DNA from: Candidatus Carbonibacillus altaicus
Lineage (GTDB): Bacteria; Bacillota; Bacilli; Thermicanales; DSM-22653
NCBI GenBank assembly: GCA_003050645.1
Contig: PEBX01000013.1
Location: 1-52,740, forward strand
Length of the DNA stretch: 52,740 nucleotides
Direction: 5' to 3'
The translations under genes and the position numbers were made by a program. The notes below the pieces were generated by a model that saw only the letters and a program-made list of their open reading frames with translations, ran no database searches and was not told the origin of the DNA. Below are positions 17,281-29,547 of the stretch, in pieces (position 1 is the first letter of the stretch; each line of letters starts with the position of its first letter).

Positions 17281-17384
17281 ACACGCAAGAGCATATGATG
17301 CATGAAACGCGCAAGAGTATATGGTGCATAATATACATATGCGTACATGGTACATGAAACACGCAAAAGAATATGGTTCATGAA
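17281..17384. repeat. Four 26-bp tandem units in the katG-pyrR divergent region
   Basis: Units at 17281, 17307, 17333 and 17359 are each 26 bases and share the pattern ACACGCAAGAG-ATATGGT-CATGAA, with the third most diverged. They fill the zone where the pyrR promoter should be. I cannot fix a good -35/-10 pair for pyrR within them. The 169-codon frame on the - strand across 16965-17474 runs through this repeat and the attenuator and is not a gene. Confidence 0.8.
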
Positions 17385-17489
17385 ATCGATACAATCATAT
17401 AATGCGCTCATATACATGAAAAAATGATAAACCAAACGCAATAGAGCATATATTGCCCTTATTGTGGAAACCACATTTCAATTTCAACC

Positions 17490-17518
17490 TTGACGCAGCC
17501 AGCGAAACCTGATATAGT
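17490..17518 (+). promoter_or_regulatory. Sigma-A promoter of katG
   Basis: TTGACG (17490-17495) and TATAGT (17513-17518) are separated by exactly 17 bases. Transcription should begin near 17525, giving a leader of about 110 bases before the katG ATG. Confidence 0.85.
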
Positions 17519-17525
17519 GAAATTA

Positions 17526-17556
17526 CCCTATATTTATACTGAGTCTAAATATAGGG
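17526..17556 (+). promoter_or_regulatory. Operator-like inverted repeat at the katG start site
   Basis: Perfect 11-base arms CCCTATATTTA (17526-17536) and TAAATATAGGG (17546-17556) flank a 9-base spacer. The site begins eight bases after the -10 box and so covers the predicted transcription start, the classic place for a repressor operator. It is not a plain PerR box (TTATAATNATTATAA), although it has an AT-rich core. The regulator is unknown. Confidence 0.7.
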
Positions 17557-17576
17557 ATCATAAATCTTCAAGTTAA

Positions 17577-20893
<3,317 letters not shown>

Positions 20894-20907
<14 letters not shown>

Positions 20908-21460
20908 CTTGACTTCCACCTGCACCTTCGCCTGCTGCTTTTATTTCATCTTCATCGTCTGTTCGCCATACGTCTTTCTGGTCTAAGTGCGCTAGCGCTC
21001 CGTGCCTGGGGGGGGCAAAGAACGAAGTGATGATCCAGAGTACCACACCGATAAAAATTGCCGAATCAGCGACATTAAAAATCGGATAATGGATGATGCG
21101 CACATCGATCATATCGACGACTGCCCCGCTCATCAAGCGGTCCCAGGCGTTCCCCAGTGCTCCCCCGATAATGAAGGCAATCGATGTCCCTAAAAGCGCT
21201 GAGGTAGCGAGCGCCCGCGGCCAGTACCACAGGAGAAAGATGAGCACGATAACCGTTAAGACGAGAAAAAAAACGCGTTGATTTTGCAAAATGCCAAATG
21301 CTGCTCCGGCATTGCGATGCGACGTAATGTAGAGTACCCCGGGCCAGATGGGAATGGACGCACCGTATGCCATGTTCGTCTCAACGAGCCATTTCGTCCA
21401 TCGATCGAGCAGGACAACGAGTATTACGAGCAGTCCCAGACCTACAAACCGTCTATCCAT
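20894..21460 (-). CDS. lspA: Lipoprotein signal peptidase (signal peptidase II)
   Basis: LspA is a four-helix membrane aspartic protease that removes the signal peptide of prolipoproteins. The two catalytic Asp residues are in GAVVDMID (D116) and FNVADSAI (D132), and the conserved NAGAAFG and GNAWDR are present. The start at 21460 (MDRRFVG) has GGAG seven bases upstream. After the last helix there is a charged cytoplasmic tail of about 35 residues (EDEIKAAGEGAGG), longer than usual. The gene sits before rluD as in Bacillus. Confidence 0.95.
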
Positions 21461-21663
21461 ATACCTTCTCCACACTCGACGAACGCTCCTTTTACAGTCA
21501 TGACTTCATCGTTTAACTTTCTCCATTAAAACGAAAAAATAGCGCCCGGTCAAGGGCGGCACGTGTTCATAAAGCATAAAAATGATCATATATCGATCAA
21601 AACGCATATCGAAGCAGGCCAATCCATGAACCTTCTTAATTTTACTTGGAAGGAGCGGTTTCG

Positions 21664-23676
21664 TTAGGCAGTCGGTATAAGAAGCGGTTCAATATGGAGG
21701 CTTTCCATCGGTCGACCGAAGAAATATCCTTGCATCTTGTAACACCCATTCGTAGAAAGAAATGAGACCTGCTCTGGTAACTCCACCCCTTCGGCGACCA
21801 CCGAAAGCCCCATCGCATGCGCCAGTTGAATAATGGCTGTAGCGATAACCGCGTCACTTTTACCGGGTTTGATATCCATAATAAAAGAGCGGTCGATTTT
21901 AACCGTATCGATGGGAAAACGGTGCAGATAGCTGAGTGATGAATAACCCGTCCCGAAGTCATCGACTGCAATCCGTACGCCCATCTTTTTCAGTTCATTC
22001 AGTTTTTTTATGCTTTCTTCGACATTTTTCATAATGACGCTTTCCGTAAGTTCGATCTCCAGAAGTTCGGGTGGAATAGAAAAACGTTTAAGGGCGGAAG
22101 CGACGTGATACGTAAAATCATTTTGCTCAAATTGCTTTAGAGAAATATTCACATTTAAACGAATGGGCTGGGCACCCGCATCCAGCCATGCGCGCAGCTG
22201 GCGCGTTGCTTCTTGCAGCACCCAGTTTCCGATCGGCACGATCATCCCCGTCGCTTCTGCGATCGGAATAAATTCACCTGGTGAAATCATCCCCAGCTCC
22301 GGATGTTGCCAGCGAATTAAAGCCTCCAATCCAACGAGCCGTTTACTTAAATCGTCATAGATCGGCTGATAATAAAGCGTAAACTGTTTTTCTTTGAGGG
22401 CCCGACGCAAATTCGTCTCCAGCAACAGGTGATGAAACGTCTCGGCATACATCTCCTGTGAAAACACTTCACTCGAGCCGTATCCTTTTTCTTTCGCCCG
22501 ATAAAGTGCCATATCCGCGTTTTGCCAAAGGATGTCTAACCCTGTCCCGTCATCCGGATAAATACTGCTGCCGATGCAGGCAGAGATAAACCATTCATAT
22601 CCGGCCAGCACAAAAGGTTCACTGAATAACGTTTGAAGACGATGAATGCGCTCATATAAGACCGTTTCGATTTCAGCAAATGATGCGCCCTCCGATGGCG
22701 CGAGCTGGATGAAAAGAGCAAATTCGTCCGCGCTGATGCGGGCCACCCACTCCTCATCGGAGACGACTTTTTTTAATCGTTTCGCCACTTGGTAGATGAG
22801 TTCATCCCCTGTTTTGTGACCGAGCGTTTCATTGATAAATTTAAACCGGTCTAAATCTAAAAGAACGAGTGCCCAACGGCCCTCTGGTGGGCTCAGGGGA
22901 TCGAGGCGATCCAAAAGCCGCTGGTAAAAACTTTGTCGGTCCATGAGCCCGCTCACTCGATCAAAACCCGGCGCTTTAGCTTGAATGTGCGGAAGTTGTT
23001 CCACTTTTGGTTCGATGAAAGTCATATACAGCATACCGCTATCGGCAGGAAGATGAATATTTTTAACCTTAACAGCAACGGTCTTCTCATCAGCGGTGAG
23101 GGCAATGAGCTGAAACGGTTCTTCACTCCGTGACACCATTGCCTCGAGAAAGTGTGGACGGGAAAAACGGTCAAATAATTTTAATGGAGAAAAATCCTGT
23201 AGGGAATCGCCCCGGTAACCGAAAAAGGCATAGGCCGCCGCATTCGCATAACGGATGCGACCATCGCGATGTAGTAATATCGGTTGCGGCATATATTCCA
23301 AAGCCGAAACATCAAGTCGTAACATCTCCCCGGCGCGTCCATATCCGGAAGAGGTGATCACCAGAGCATGTATGGCTCGCGGCTTATCATGCTCTCTTTC
23401 GAGATCGACATAAACATCAAGCCGGGTGACGTCAAGTTCCAGCGCGTACCAGCCCGATCGATTATTAAGCTCAATATTTTTTATAAACCTTAACACATCG
23501 TCTGCCCAGCGATCAAAAACATCATGGATGGCCGTTCGTCCATCTTTGACGCGTTCGGCAAACTGAAGCGCCCATCCACCATGGATCGTACGAACATGCC
23601 AGTCTCCAGACGATCGTTCCAAATAAAGGAGCATGAATGGTAGGCGATTCACATGCGAGATGAACGCTTGATCCAA
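21664..23676 (-). CDS. PAS-GGDEF-EAL protein, probable cyclic-di-GMP phosphodiesterase
   Basis: The order is an unassigned N-terminal region (1-125), a PAS-like sensor (about 126-225: RDGRIRYANAAAYAFFGYRG), a GGDEF domain (about 245-410) and an EAL domain (about 415-665). The GGDEF signature is replaced by SADEF at 315-319, so cyclase activity is doubtful. The EAL domain keeps E451 (GLEALIRW), N509, E543 (ELTES), D572/D573 (DDFGTGYSS), K593 (KIDRSF) and E629. It should therefore hydrolyse cyclic-di-GMP. No membrane helix is seen. The start is uncertain: a TTG at 23676 with a close GAGG, or an internal ATG 14 codons later. It is not part of the usual lspA neighbourhood in Bacillus, so it looks like a local addition. 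Confidence 0.92.
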   Translation of the reverse strand: MDQAFISHVNRLPFMLLYLERSSGDWHVRTIHGGWALQFAERVKDGRTAIHDVFDRWADDVLRFIKNIELNNRSGWYALELDVTRLDVYVDLEREHDKPRAIHALVITSSGYGRAGEMLRLDVSALEYMPQPILLHRDGRIRYANAAAYAFFGYRGDSLQDFSPLKLFDRFSRPHFLEAMVSRSEEPFQLIALTADEKTVAVKVKNIHLPADSGMLYMTFIEPKVEQLPHIQAKAPGFDRVSGLMDRQSFYQRLLDRLDPLSPPEGRWALVLLDLDRFKFINETLGHKTGDELIYQVAKRLKKVVSDEEWVARISADEFALFIQLAPSEGASFAEIETVLYERIHRLQTLFSEPFVLAGYEWFISACIGSSIYPDDGTGLDILWQNADMALYRAKEKGYGSSEVFSQEMYAETFHHLLLETNLRRALKEKQFTLYYQPIYDDLSKRLVGLEALIRWQHPELGMISPGEFIPIAEATGMIVPIGNWVLQEATRQLRAWLDAGAQPIRLNVNISLKQFEQNDFTYHVASALKRFSIPPELLEIELTESVIMKNVEESIKKLNELKKMGVRIAVDDFGTGYSSLSYLHRFPIDTVKIDRSFIMDIKPGKSDAVIATAIIQLAHAMGLSVVAEGVELPEQVSFLSTNGCYKMQGYFFGRPMESLHIEPLLIPTA

Positions 23677-23771
23677 AGCCTCATCGCCCCAATCGATCTT
23701 TACTAGATCTATTTTATCGAAATTGGAAACGTTTGGCTATAGGAATAAGGTCTTGTTTTTTACATTTTTTT

Positions 23772-24524
23772 CTAATCCTCGACATGTTCATCGGCAAAAG
23801 GCCACCGGTCCTCGCCAAATGCATCTAAATGGGCGGTGTAATCTTCATAAGCCGGTGAACGCACGAAAAAGGCGTGTTGGGCGCGACCGCTTAAGTCTGT
23901 CGCTAAAAAACCTTCGATCGGGTCGACATAACCGACCGGCTCCCCTACTTCTATGGCCGTATCGGTGAAGTCCATCTCGCCGCGACCATACGTGGAAGGC
24001 GTATCCGATGTGCCGTAATGTTCAACCATCTGCCAGATGTCTTCACCATCGGTCGCAGCCGCTTCTTTTTTCTCATCGCCTTCGGGATAAGAAAGACCGT
24101 ACACACCCCCTTCTTCGACAGGGCGCGCCGGATTGGCTGCATGGCGGGCTTCATCGATAGCACGCGATTGTTCAAAGGCATTCTGGTGAACGATACAGTA
24201 GCGCGCGGTCGGCACGATCATGAGTCGTTCCGCTTCGATGGGCGCACCGCACCACTCACAAAAACCGTATGTTCCGCGTTCGATTTTGCCGAGTGCTCGA
24301 TCGATCTCTTCGAGATACTGGTAGGCATCGGAAAGATAGGCGACGTCTTTTTCCCGTTCATACAGATCGGATGCCACATCACCGGGATGATGATCGACGA
24401 CGGAAAGCTCCGTCTCCCCGTTTCTATTGGCAAGCCCGAAACGTTCATTCGCCTGAAGCATTGCTTCTGTCGCCTGTCGTTCTCGAAGGATGAGCTCCTT
24501 AAAAAAGTCGTTTGACGGTTGCAT
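23772..24524 (-). CDS. yteA: DksA/TraR-type zinc-finger protein, YteA family
   Basis: YteA-type proteins are short coiled-coil proteins with a DksA-like zinc finger and are linked to sporulation in Bacilli. Residues 1-85 form the helical part with LEEIDRALGKIERGTYGFC. The finger is C89, C92, C110 and H113 (FCEWCG...RYCIVHQ), so the fourth ligand is His rather than Cys. The C-terminal half is long, acidic and mostly without clear structure. It includes YGTSDTPSTYG and a VGEPVGYVDPIEG motif, as in other YteA proteins. GGGGG lies eight bases before the ATG. The position between ileS and lspA is shared with many Bacilli. Direct RNA-polymerase binding is not shown for this family. Confidence 0.85.
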   Translation of the reverse strand: MQPSNDFFKELILRERQATEAMLQANERFGLANRNGETELSVVDHHPGDVASDLYEREKDVAYLSDAYQYLEEIDRALGKIERGTYGFCEWCGAPIEAERLMIVPTARYCIVHQNAFEQSRAIDEARHAANPARPVEEGGVYGLSYPEGDEKKEAAATDGEDIWQMVEHYGTSDTPSTYGRGEMDFTDTAIEVGEPVGYVDPIEGFLATDLSGRAQHAFFVRSPAYEDYTAHLDAFGEDRWPFADEHVED

Positions 24525-24582
24525 ATCGTGTTCCCCCTTATGGTTTTCTTCTCATGCTTGTATGTAGCGTGCCCCGAACCAT

Positions 24583-24618
24583 ACAAAAAGAGGACACCTT
24601 CCGGTGTCCTCTTTTTGT
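24583..24618 (-). terminator. Intrinsic terminator after ileS
   Basis: A 16-bp perfect stem (ACAAAAAGAGGACACC and its complement) with a TTCC loop ends in TTTTT on both strands. It begins 13 bases after the ileS stop in transcription order, so it ends ileS transcription. By symmetry it could also block transcription arriving on the + strand. Confidence 0.92.
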
Positions 24619-24631
24619 AAGTGCATGCGGG

Positions 24632-27400
24632 CTAGTGAATCGCGAGTTCCCGTACGGTTTTCGCGCAGCGCGTACAAAGCGTGGGATGATCAGGGTCCGA
24701 TCCGACATCCGGAAGAACCATCCAGCAACGTTCGCATTTTTCACCATGTGCTCGATCGACCACGACCGCAAGATCCGGAAAACGGAGCGCCTCATCCGGT
24801 ACGCGCGCATCAGGGGCATAGAGCGTAAGTTGCGATACGATAAACAGTTCTGTAAGCGACGGATAAAACTGCAAGATTTCTCGCGCCTCGTCCGAAGGGT
24901 AAAGATGCAGATGGGCTTCCAATGAGTTGCCGATGCGTTTTTCCTGACGTGCCACCTCCAGCGCTTTTTGCACGTCTTCACGAAGTTCAAGAAGCGGTTT
25001 AAAACGGGCGAGAAGTGCTTTTTCTTCCTCATGAAGTTCGAACGACGGGAAATCGACAAGCTGTACGCTCTCCGGATGCACGCCCGAAAGGTAGCGCCAG
25101 GCTTCATCGGCCGTATGCGGCAAGATCGGAGCGAGAAGGGTGAGCAAGGCTTCTGCTGCCTCCATCATCACTGACTGCCCGGAGCGGCGCTCTTTCGCCT
25201 CAGGCGCACTCGTATAGAGACGATCTTTGCTTACGTCGAGAAAAAAGGCGCTCAAATCTTGTACACAGAACTGGTGGATCTCCGTATACGCAGCATGAAA
25301 ATCATACGCCTCGTAAGCATTTTTCACACGTATGGCGACTTCTTTTAAACGGGCACCGATATATCGGTCGAGGAGGAGGCGCTCTCCTTCCGGAACGGTG
25401 TCCTTCGTCGGATCGAAATCATACAGGTTACCTAACAGAAAACGGATCGTGTTGCGGATCTTACGATACACTTCAGCGATCTGCTGCATAATCGCTTCGG
25501 AGATGCGTACATCCGCGGTGTAGTCAACGGAAGCCACCCAGAGCCTTAAAATGTCCGCGCCATACCGGTTCATCACATCGTTTGGGTCGACGACGTTACC
25601 GAGCGATTTGGACATCTTACGCCCTTCGCCGTCCATCACAAAACCACAGCCGATCACCGTCTCATACGGTGCACGACCGAAAACCGCGGTCGATGTAGAA
25701 AGCGAAGAGTTAAACCAGCCTCGGTATTGATCCGAGCCTTCCAGATACACATCGGCCGGCCATTTGAGTTCCGGACGCGTGCGCAAGACGGCCGCATGAG
25801 ACGAGCCCGAATCGAACCACACATCCATCGTGTCCGTCTCTTTCCGGAAATGCGACCCACCGCAGTTGGGGCAGGTAAACCCAGGGGGAAGGAGCGCCTC
25901 TACAGGTCGAGCAAACCAACTATTCGACCCTTCCTTACGGAAAAGATCGGAGATATAGGACACCGTCTCGTCATTGATGATCGTTTCCCCGCATGATTCA
26001 CAATAAAAGATGGGGATCGGCACACCCCATATACGCTGTCTGGAGATACACCAGTCGCCGCGGTCGCGGATCATATTGGCAATGCGCGTCTCACCCCAGG
26101 GCGGGAGCCATTTCACTTTTTCGATTTCCTCGAGCATCACCTGCCGGAACCCGTCAATGGAGGCAAACCACTGCTCCGCCGCACGGTAAATGACCGGTTT
26201 TTTAGTCCGCCAGTCATGAGGATACTGGTGTTTGATAAAACCGAGATGGAGCAGGTGACCCGTTGCTTTTAAACGCTCGGTGATGACCTTGTTCGCGTCA
26301 TCATAAAACAAGCCTTCAAAACCGGGGGCTTCTTCCGTAAAACGACCTTTTTCGTCAATCGGCGATAAAAGCGGGAGACCGTAGCGTTTCCCGACTTCAT
26401 AGTCTTCTTCACCGTGTCCGGGCGCTGTGTGCACGCAGCCTGTTCCGGTATCTAACGTCACGTGTTCCCCGAGGACGAGCGGCACGGTGCGCTCATAAAA
26501 AGGGTGCTTCAAAAGGACGCCTTCTAGCTCAGCCCCCGTGAAGGACGAGTGTTCGCGCGCCGCATCAACTCCTAAAAGACTTAAAAATTCTTCGGCGCGC
26601 GCCGCCGCTACGAGGAGGATGCCGTACGGTGTCTTAAGGCGCACATATCGGTAGCTCGGGTGGAGCGTGACAGCGAGATTCGCAGGCAGTGTCCAAGGCG
26701 TCGTCGTCCAGATGACGACCCGCTCCCCAGTTTCGAGTTTACCCTTTCCATCCACGACATCGAAGGCGACGTAGATCGAAGGTGAAGTTTTTTCGCGGTA
26801 TTCGATTTCCGCGTCGGCAAGCGCCGTCTCCGCCGAAGGCGACCAGTAGATGACCTTTTTCCCTTTGTAGATGTACCCTTTTTTGGCCATCTCGCCGAAC
26901 ACTTTAATCTGTTCCGCTTCGTACGCCGGATCGAGCGTAATATACGGTCTTTCCCAGTTACCGCGCACACCGAGTCGTTTAAACTGACTCGTCTGCCGCT
27001 CCACGTACTGAAGCGCCCAGTCGCGGCATAAATTACGAAAAGGAACATCTCCGATCGTATGCCGGTCGACTTTTTCTTTGGTAATAACGGCATGTTCAAT
27101 GGGCATCCCGTGCGTATCGAAACCGGGTACGTACGGTGCGTCAAAGCCCATCTGCGAACGCGAGCGCACGATCATGTCTTTCAAAATCTTATTTAAAGCA
27201 TGCCCGACGTGAATATCCCCGTTGGCGTAAGGCGGACCATCGTGCAGAACGAATTTGGGCCGACCGGCGGTTTTCGCCTGTACTTTTTCGTAGATCCGTA
27301 TCCGCTCCCAGTGAGATTGCATCTCCGGCTCCATCTTGGGGAGATTCGCACGCATCGGAAAATCCGTTTTGGGCAGGTTAATGGTCGTTCGATAGTCCAA
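24632..27400 (-). CDS. ileS: Isoleucyl-tRNA synthetase
   Basis: IleS charges tRNA-Ile with isoleucine and edits valine. The class-I HIGH motif appears as HVGH and the second signature as KMSKS ([10 protein letters not shown]). The editing domain includes [13 protein letters not shown]. The C-terminal zinc finger has two Cys pairs (CERCW and CTRC). The start is a TTG at 27400 with GGAGG seven bases upstream. It gives [20 protein letters not shown], which lines up with the known family start. The upstream ATG in the same frame has no such support. The gene is about 920 residues, a normal length, and follows divIVA as in Bacillus subtilis. Confidence 0.97.
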   Translation of the reverse strand: MDYRTTINLPKTDFPMRANLPKMEPEMQSHWERIRIYEKVQAKTAGRPKFVLHDGPPYANGDIHVGHALNKILKDMIVRSRSQMGFDAPYVPGFDTHGMPIEHAVITKEKVDRHTIGDVPFRNLCRDWALQYVERQTSQFKRLGVRGNWERPYITLDPAYEAEQIKVFGEMAKKGYIYKGKKVIYWSPSAETALADAEIEYREKTSPSIYVAFDVVDGKGKLETGERVVIWTTTPWTLPANLAVTLHPSYRYVRLKTPYGILLVAAARAEEFLSLLGVDAAREHSSFTGAELEGVLLKHPFYERTVPLVLGEHVTLDTGTGCVHTAPGHGEEDYEVGKRYGLPLLSPIDEKGRFTEEAPGFEGLFYDDANKVITERLKATGHLLHLGFIKHQYPHDWRTKKPVIYRAAEQWFASIDGFRQVMLEEIEKVKWLPPWGETRIANMIRDRGDWCISRQRIWGVPIPIFYCESCGETIINDETVSYISDLFRKEGSNSWFARPVEALLPPGFTCPNCGGSHFRKETDTMDVWFDSGSSHAAVLRTRPELKWPADVYLEGSDQYRGWFNSSLSTSTAVFGRAPYETVIGCGFVMDGEGRKMSKSLGNVVDPNDVMNRYGADILRLWVASVDYTADVRISEAIMQQIAEVYRKIRNTIRFLLGNLYDFDPTKDTVPEGERLLLDRYIGARLKEVAIRVKNAYEAYDFHAAYTEIHQFCVQDLSAFFLDVSKDRLYTSAPEAKERRSGQSVMMEAAEALLTLLAPILPHTADEAWRYLSGVHPESVQLVDFPSFELHEEEKALLARFKPLLELREDVQKALEVARQEKRIGNSLEAHLHLYPSDEAREILQFYPSLTELFIVSQLTLYAPDARVPDEALRFPDLAVVVDRAHGEKCERCWMVLPDVGSDPDHPTLCTRCAKTVRELAIH

Positions 27401-27775
27401 AAAAACCCCTCCATCGCAGAGCATTCATCAAGCAGATTGCCTTCATCGATCGTCTGGAAGGCATTCATCGGTCGACATCCATCAATCGTTTAGGAGCCCC
27501 TCAATCGCTTCCATTCATTTTTTAAACGTCGGCAACCTTAAGCGCCAACCGGAGTGCATCCGTCGCAAAGACCCTAACAGCCATCGATCCGCCAGTCTCG
27601 ATCATCCAGCGCATCTTCGTAAACAGATAATCGGGTATAAAAATAAATAGTAGGTGCGAAAAAACCCCTTATCCCTGCGGGACAAGAGGCCGACGGTCAT
27701 CCCGGAGCCACACTAAACTTGTTTCATTATATGCATAAGTGGCGAAAAAGGTCAAGCGCTGTTCACCACGTTCGT
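27401..27775 (-). other. ileS leader region
   Basis: This 375-base gap holds the terminator at 27659-27689, then about 260 bases before ileS without an obvious promoter or gene. Words like GATGAATGC recur near 27420-27480. A T-box riboswitch was looked for and not found: there is no AGGGTGGNACCGCG element. Only about 90 bases lie between divIVA and the terminator, too few for a stem I. Confidence 0.6.
27659..27689 (-). terminator. Intrinsic terminator after divIVA
   Basis: On the - strand, CCTCTTGTCCC and GGGATAAGGGG form an 11-bp stem (with a few G-T pairs) around a GCA loop. Six T follow. It ends the divIVA transcript, so ileS should have its own promoter. Confidence 0.85.
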
Positions 27776-28252
27776 TTAATCTTCTTCATCCAGATCGCTT
27801 AAGCGCTCCCAGTCATGAGACTTCAGCATCTCTAGCTGGGCCTCTAAGAGCGTACGAAAACGATTGCGATACACTTGCGCGCGTTGTTTGAGTTCCTCGA
27901 TCTCGATTTGCACTTTTCGCGATTTGCTAAGCGCTTCATCGATAATATGATTAGCATTTTTTTCTGCTTCACGGATGATAAGTTCTGCTTCTTTACGCGC
28001 ATTGGTTTTTACTTCTTCGGCAGCTTCCTGTGCCACGATGATCGATTTGGAAAGCGTCTCTTCCAGGTTTTCAAAGCGCTTTAAGCGGTCTTCCAGCTCG
28101 CTCACACGTTCTTTGAGCTCTTCGTTGGTGCGAATGAGCGCGTCAAAATCGCGAATAATTTGGTTTAAAAAATCGTTTACTTCATCGATATTGTAACCGC
28201 GAAAACTGATGCTGAACTCTTTGTTATGTATGTCCAGCGGTGTGAGCGGCAT
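27776..28252 (-). CDS. divIVA: Cell-division initiation / polar-targeting protein DivIVA
   Basis: DivIVA collects at curved membranes (septum and poles) and positions division and sporulation proteins. The N-terminal membrane-binding domain starts MPLTPLDIHNKEFSISFRGY, with the Phe-Arg pair needed for membrane insertion. The rest is a long coiled coil (about 35-150). The start at 28252 has AAAGGAG eight bases upstream; the open frame before it is not coding. It is 158 residues, the normal size. It follows ylmH closely and is ended by its own terminator. Confidence 0.96.
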   Translation of the reverse strand: MPLTPLDIHNKEFSISFRGYNIDEVNDFLNQIIRDFDALIRTNEELKERVSELEDRLKRFENLEETLSKSIIVAQEAAEEVKTNARKEAELIIREAEKNANHIIDEALSKSRKVQIEIEELKQRAQVYRNRFRTLLEAQLEMLKSHDWERLSDLDEED

Positions 28253-28274
28253 CCGGTTCACTCCTTTCATGCAC

Positions 28275-29093
28275 TCAAGGGGAAAGTAGAAGACGTACAC
28301 GCAGTTGAATCCGTCCTTTTTTGGACTGTCCGAGTACATCATCGATATAAATTCGACCATACCCCCGTACCGATAGGACATCTCCCGGCTCAATCGGAAA
28401 ATCTGCCGCATCGACGGGTCGAAAGCTTACTTTTACCGCACCTTTTTGAATCAAGCGTTGTGCACGTTCACGTGAAAGATGGAGCGCTTCTTTGAGCAAC
28501 GCATCGAGTCTGAGCGAAGAAGCAAAGAGCGATCGTTCCTCCCCTCTCTCCTTATGAAGGAGTTCGGGGGGAAGGGAGCGCGCAACCTCGGCTCTCACCG
28601 CAGTACGACCGATCGCGTGCAGATGTTCGGCGATAAAGGGCGCGAGCGTATCAGTCGTAACCAGCGCGGCGCGGCCGGAGAGCGGCGCGAGCAAAATATC
28701 ACCGAGCGCATCGCGTTTTATACCGAGGCCGAGGAGCGCGCCCAACGCGGCGCGATGCGACACCGTCTCGTCGGATGTTGAAAAATGAACCTCTACCAAG
28801 CCGAGTTCCATCGTCTCGCTATTCTCATACCCGTCTGCCACGTCACCCGCCAGCCCACCCGGCGCAAATAAAAGCCGTACGCGCTCTGCCCCTTCATAGC
28901 CACCATAGGCAAAAAGAGCGACACCTTTGGCCTGCGCGCGGGCACGGGCAAGCGCAAGGCCGCGTGGATCGACAAAAAAACTTAAACGAAAGGTACCCAG
29001 CGCGGCCTTTTCGATGAGCTCGTCCAATCGTTTGACGAGAAAGGTCTCCTCCGGATGAATGCTCATCCAGCGCGCCGTGCGTTCATCGTTCAT
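28275..29093 (-). CDS. ylmH: S4-domain RNA-binding protein YlmH
   Basis: YlmH-type proteins have a C-terminal S4 RNA-binding domain. Recent work links them to ribosome rescue; older work places them with division genes. The S4 segment is LRLDALLKEALHLSRERAQRLIQKGAVKVSF. The N-terminal part includes FFVDPRGLALARARAQAKGV and YGGYEGAERVRLLFAPG. The ATG at 29093 overlaps the sepF stop by 11 bases (ATGAACGATGA), so the genes are coupled. A TTG ten codons earlier and an ATG nine codons later are alternatives. ylmG is missing between this gene and sepF. Confidence 0.9.
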   Translation of the reverse strand: MNDERTARWMSIHPEETFLVKRLDELIEKAALGTFRLSFFVDPRGLALARARAQAKGVALFAYGGYEGAERVRLLFAPGGLAGDVADGYENSETMELGLVEVHFSTSDETVSHRAALGALLGLGIKRDALGDILLAPLSGRAALVTTDTLAPFIAEHLHAIGRTAVRAEVARSLPPELLHKERGEERSLFASSLRLDALLKEALHLSRERAQRLIQKGAVKVSFRPVDAADFPIEPGDVLSVRGYGRIYIDDVLGQSKKGRIQLRVRLLLSP

Positions 29094-29511
29094 GACGTTC
29101 GTCTGCTTCCTCCCAAATGGCAATCACACCTTCGACATCGACCTGGGCTGGTGCGAGCAGATAAACATCTTCTCCCAAGCGCTTGAATTCACCGTCCAGA
29201 ACATAGACCGACCCGCTTAAAAAATCTTTCATGCGCTGCAGATGATCGGTCCGGATGCGATGGAGATTCACGATCACCGACCGTCGTGCGCGCAGATGAT
29301 CCGCAATTTCTTTCACATCATTGAAAGTACCTGGCTCCATCAAAACGACTTTGTTCGACCGGCCGCGAGCCTCATCGAGGCTCACGATGCGGTGCTCATC
29401 CCGCTCCCGCCTACCACTCAGTTTACCGCTTTGCAAATCGGGAATGTGTTCGCTTGCTTCTTCCTCTTTTTCGTCAGTAATACCGAGGTATGATAACACT
29501 TTTCCCATCAT
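29083..29511 (-). CDS. sepF: Cell-division protein SepF
   Basis: SepF polymerises into rings and anchors FtsZ to the membrane beside FtsA. The N-terminal MMGKVLSYLGIT is the membrane-targeting amphipathic segment. A charged linker of about 40 residues follows. The globular domain (about 50-130) has VVLMEPGTFNDVKEIADHL, VIVNLHRI and DFLSGSVYVLDGEFKRLG. GGAGG lies nine bases before the start. It sits between ylmD and ylmH; ylmE, normally just upstream, is absent. Confidence 0.95.
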   Translation of the reverse strand: MMGKVLSYLGITDEKEEEASEHIPDLQSGKLSGRRERDEHRIVSLDEARGRSNKVVLMEPGTFNDVKEIADHLRARRSVIVNLHRIRTDHLQRMKDFLSGSVYVLDGEFKRLGEDVYLLAPAQVDVEGVIAIWEEADERHER

Positions 29512-29547
29512 CTCCCGTACCCTCCTTTAATTATTGCATTCCTTTTT

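Noticed and set aside
27401-27775. T-box riboswitch in front of ileS
   Set aside because: A terminator is present, but no T-box sequence is seen. The distance between the divIVA stop and the hairpin is too short for a stem I and specifier loop.
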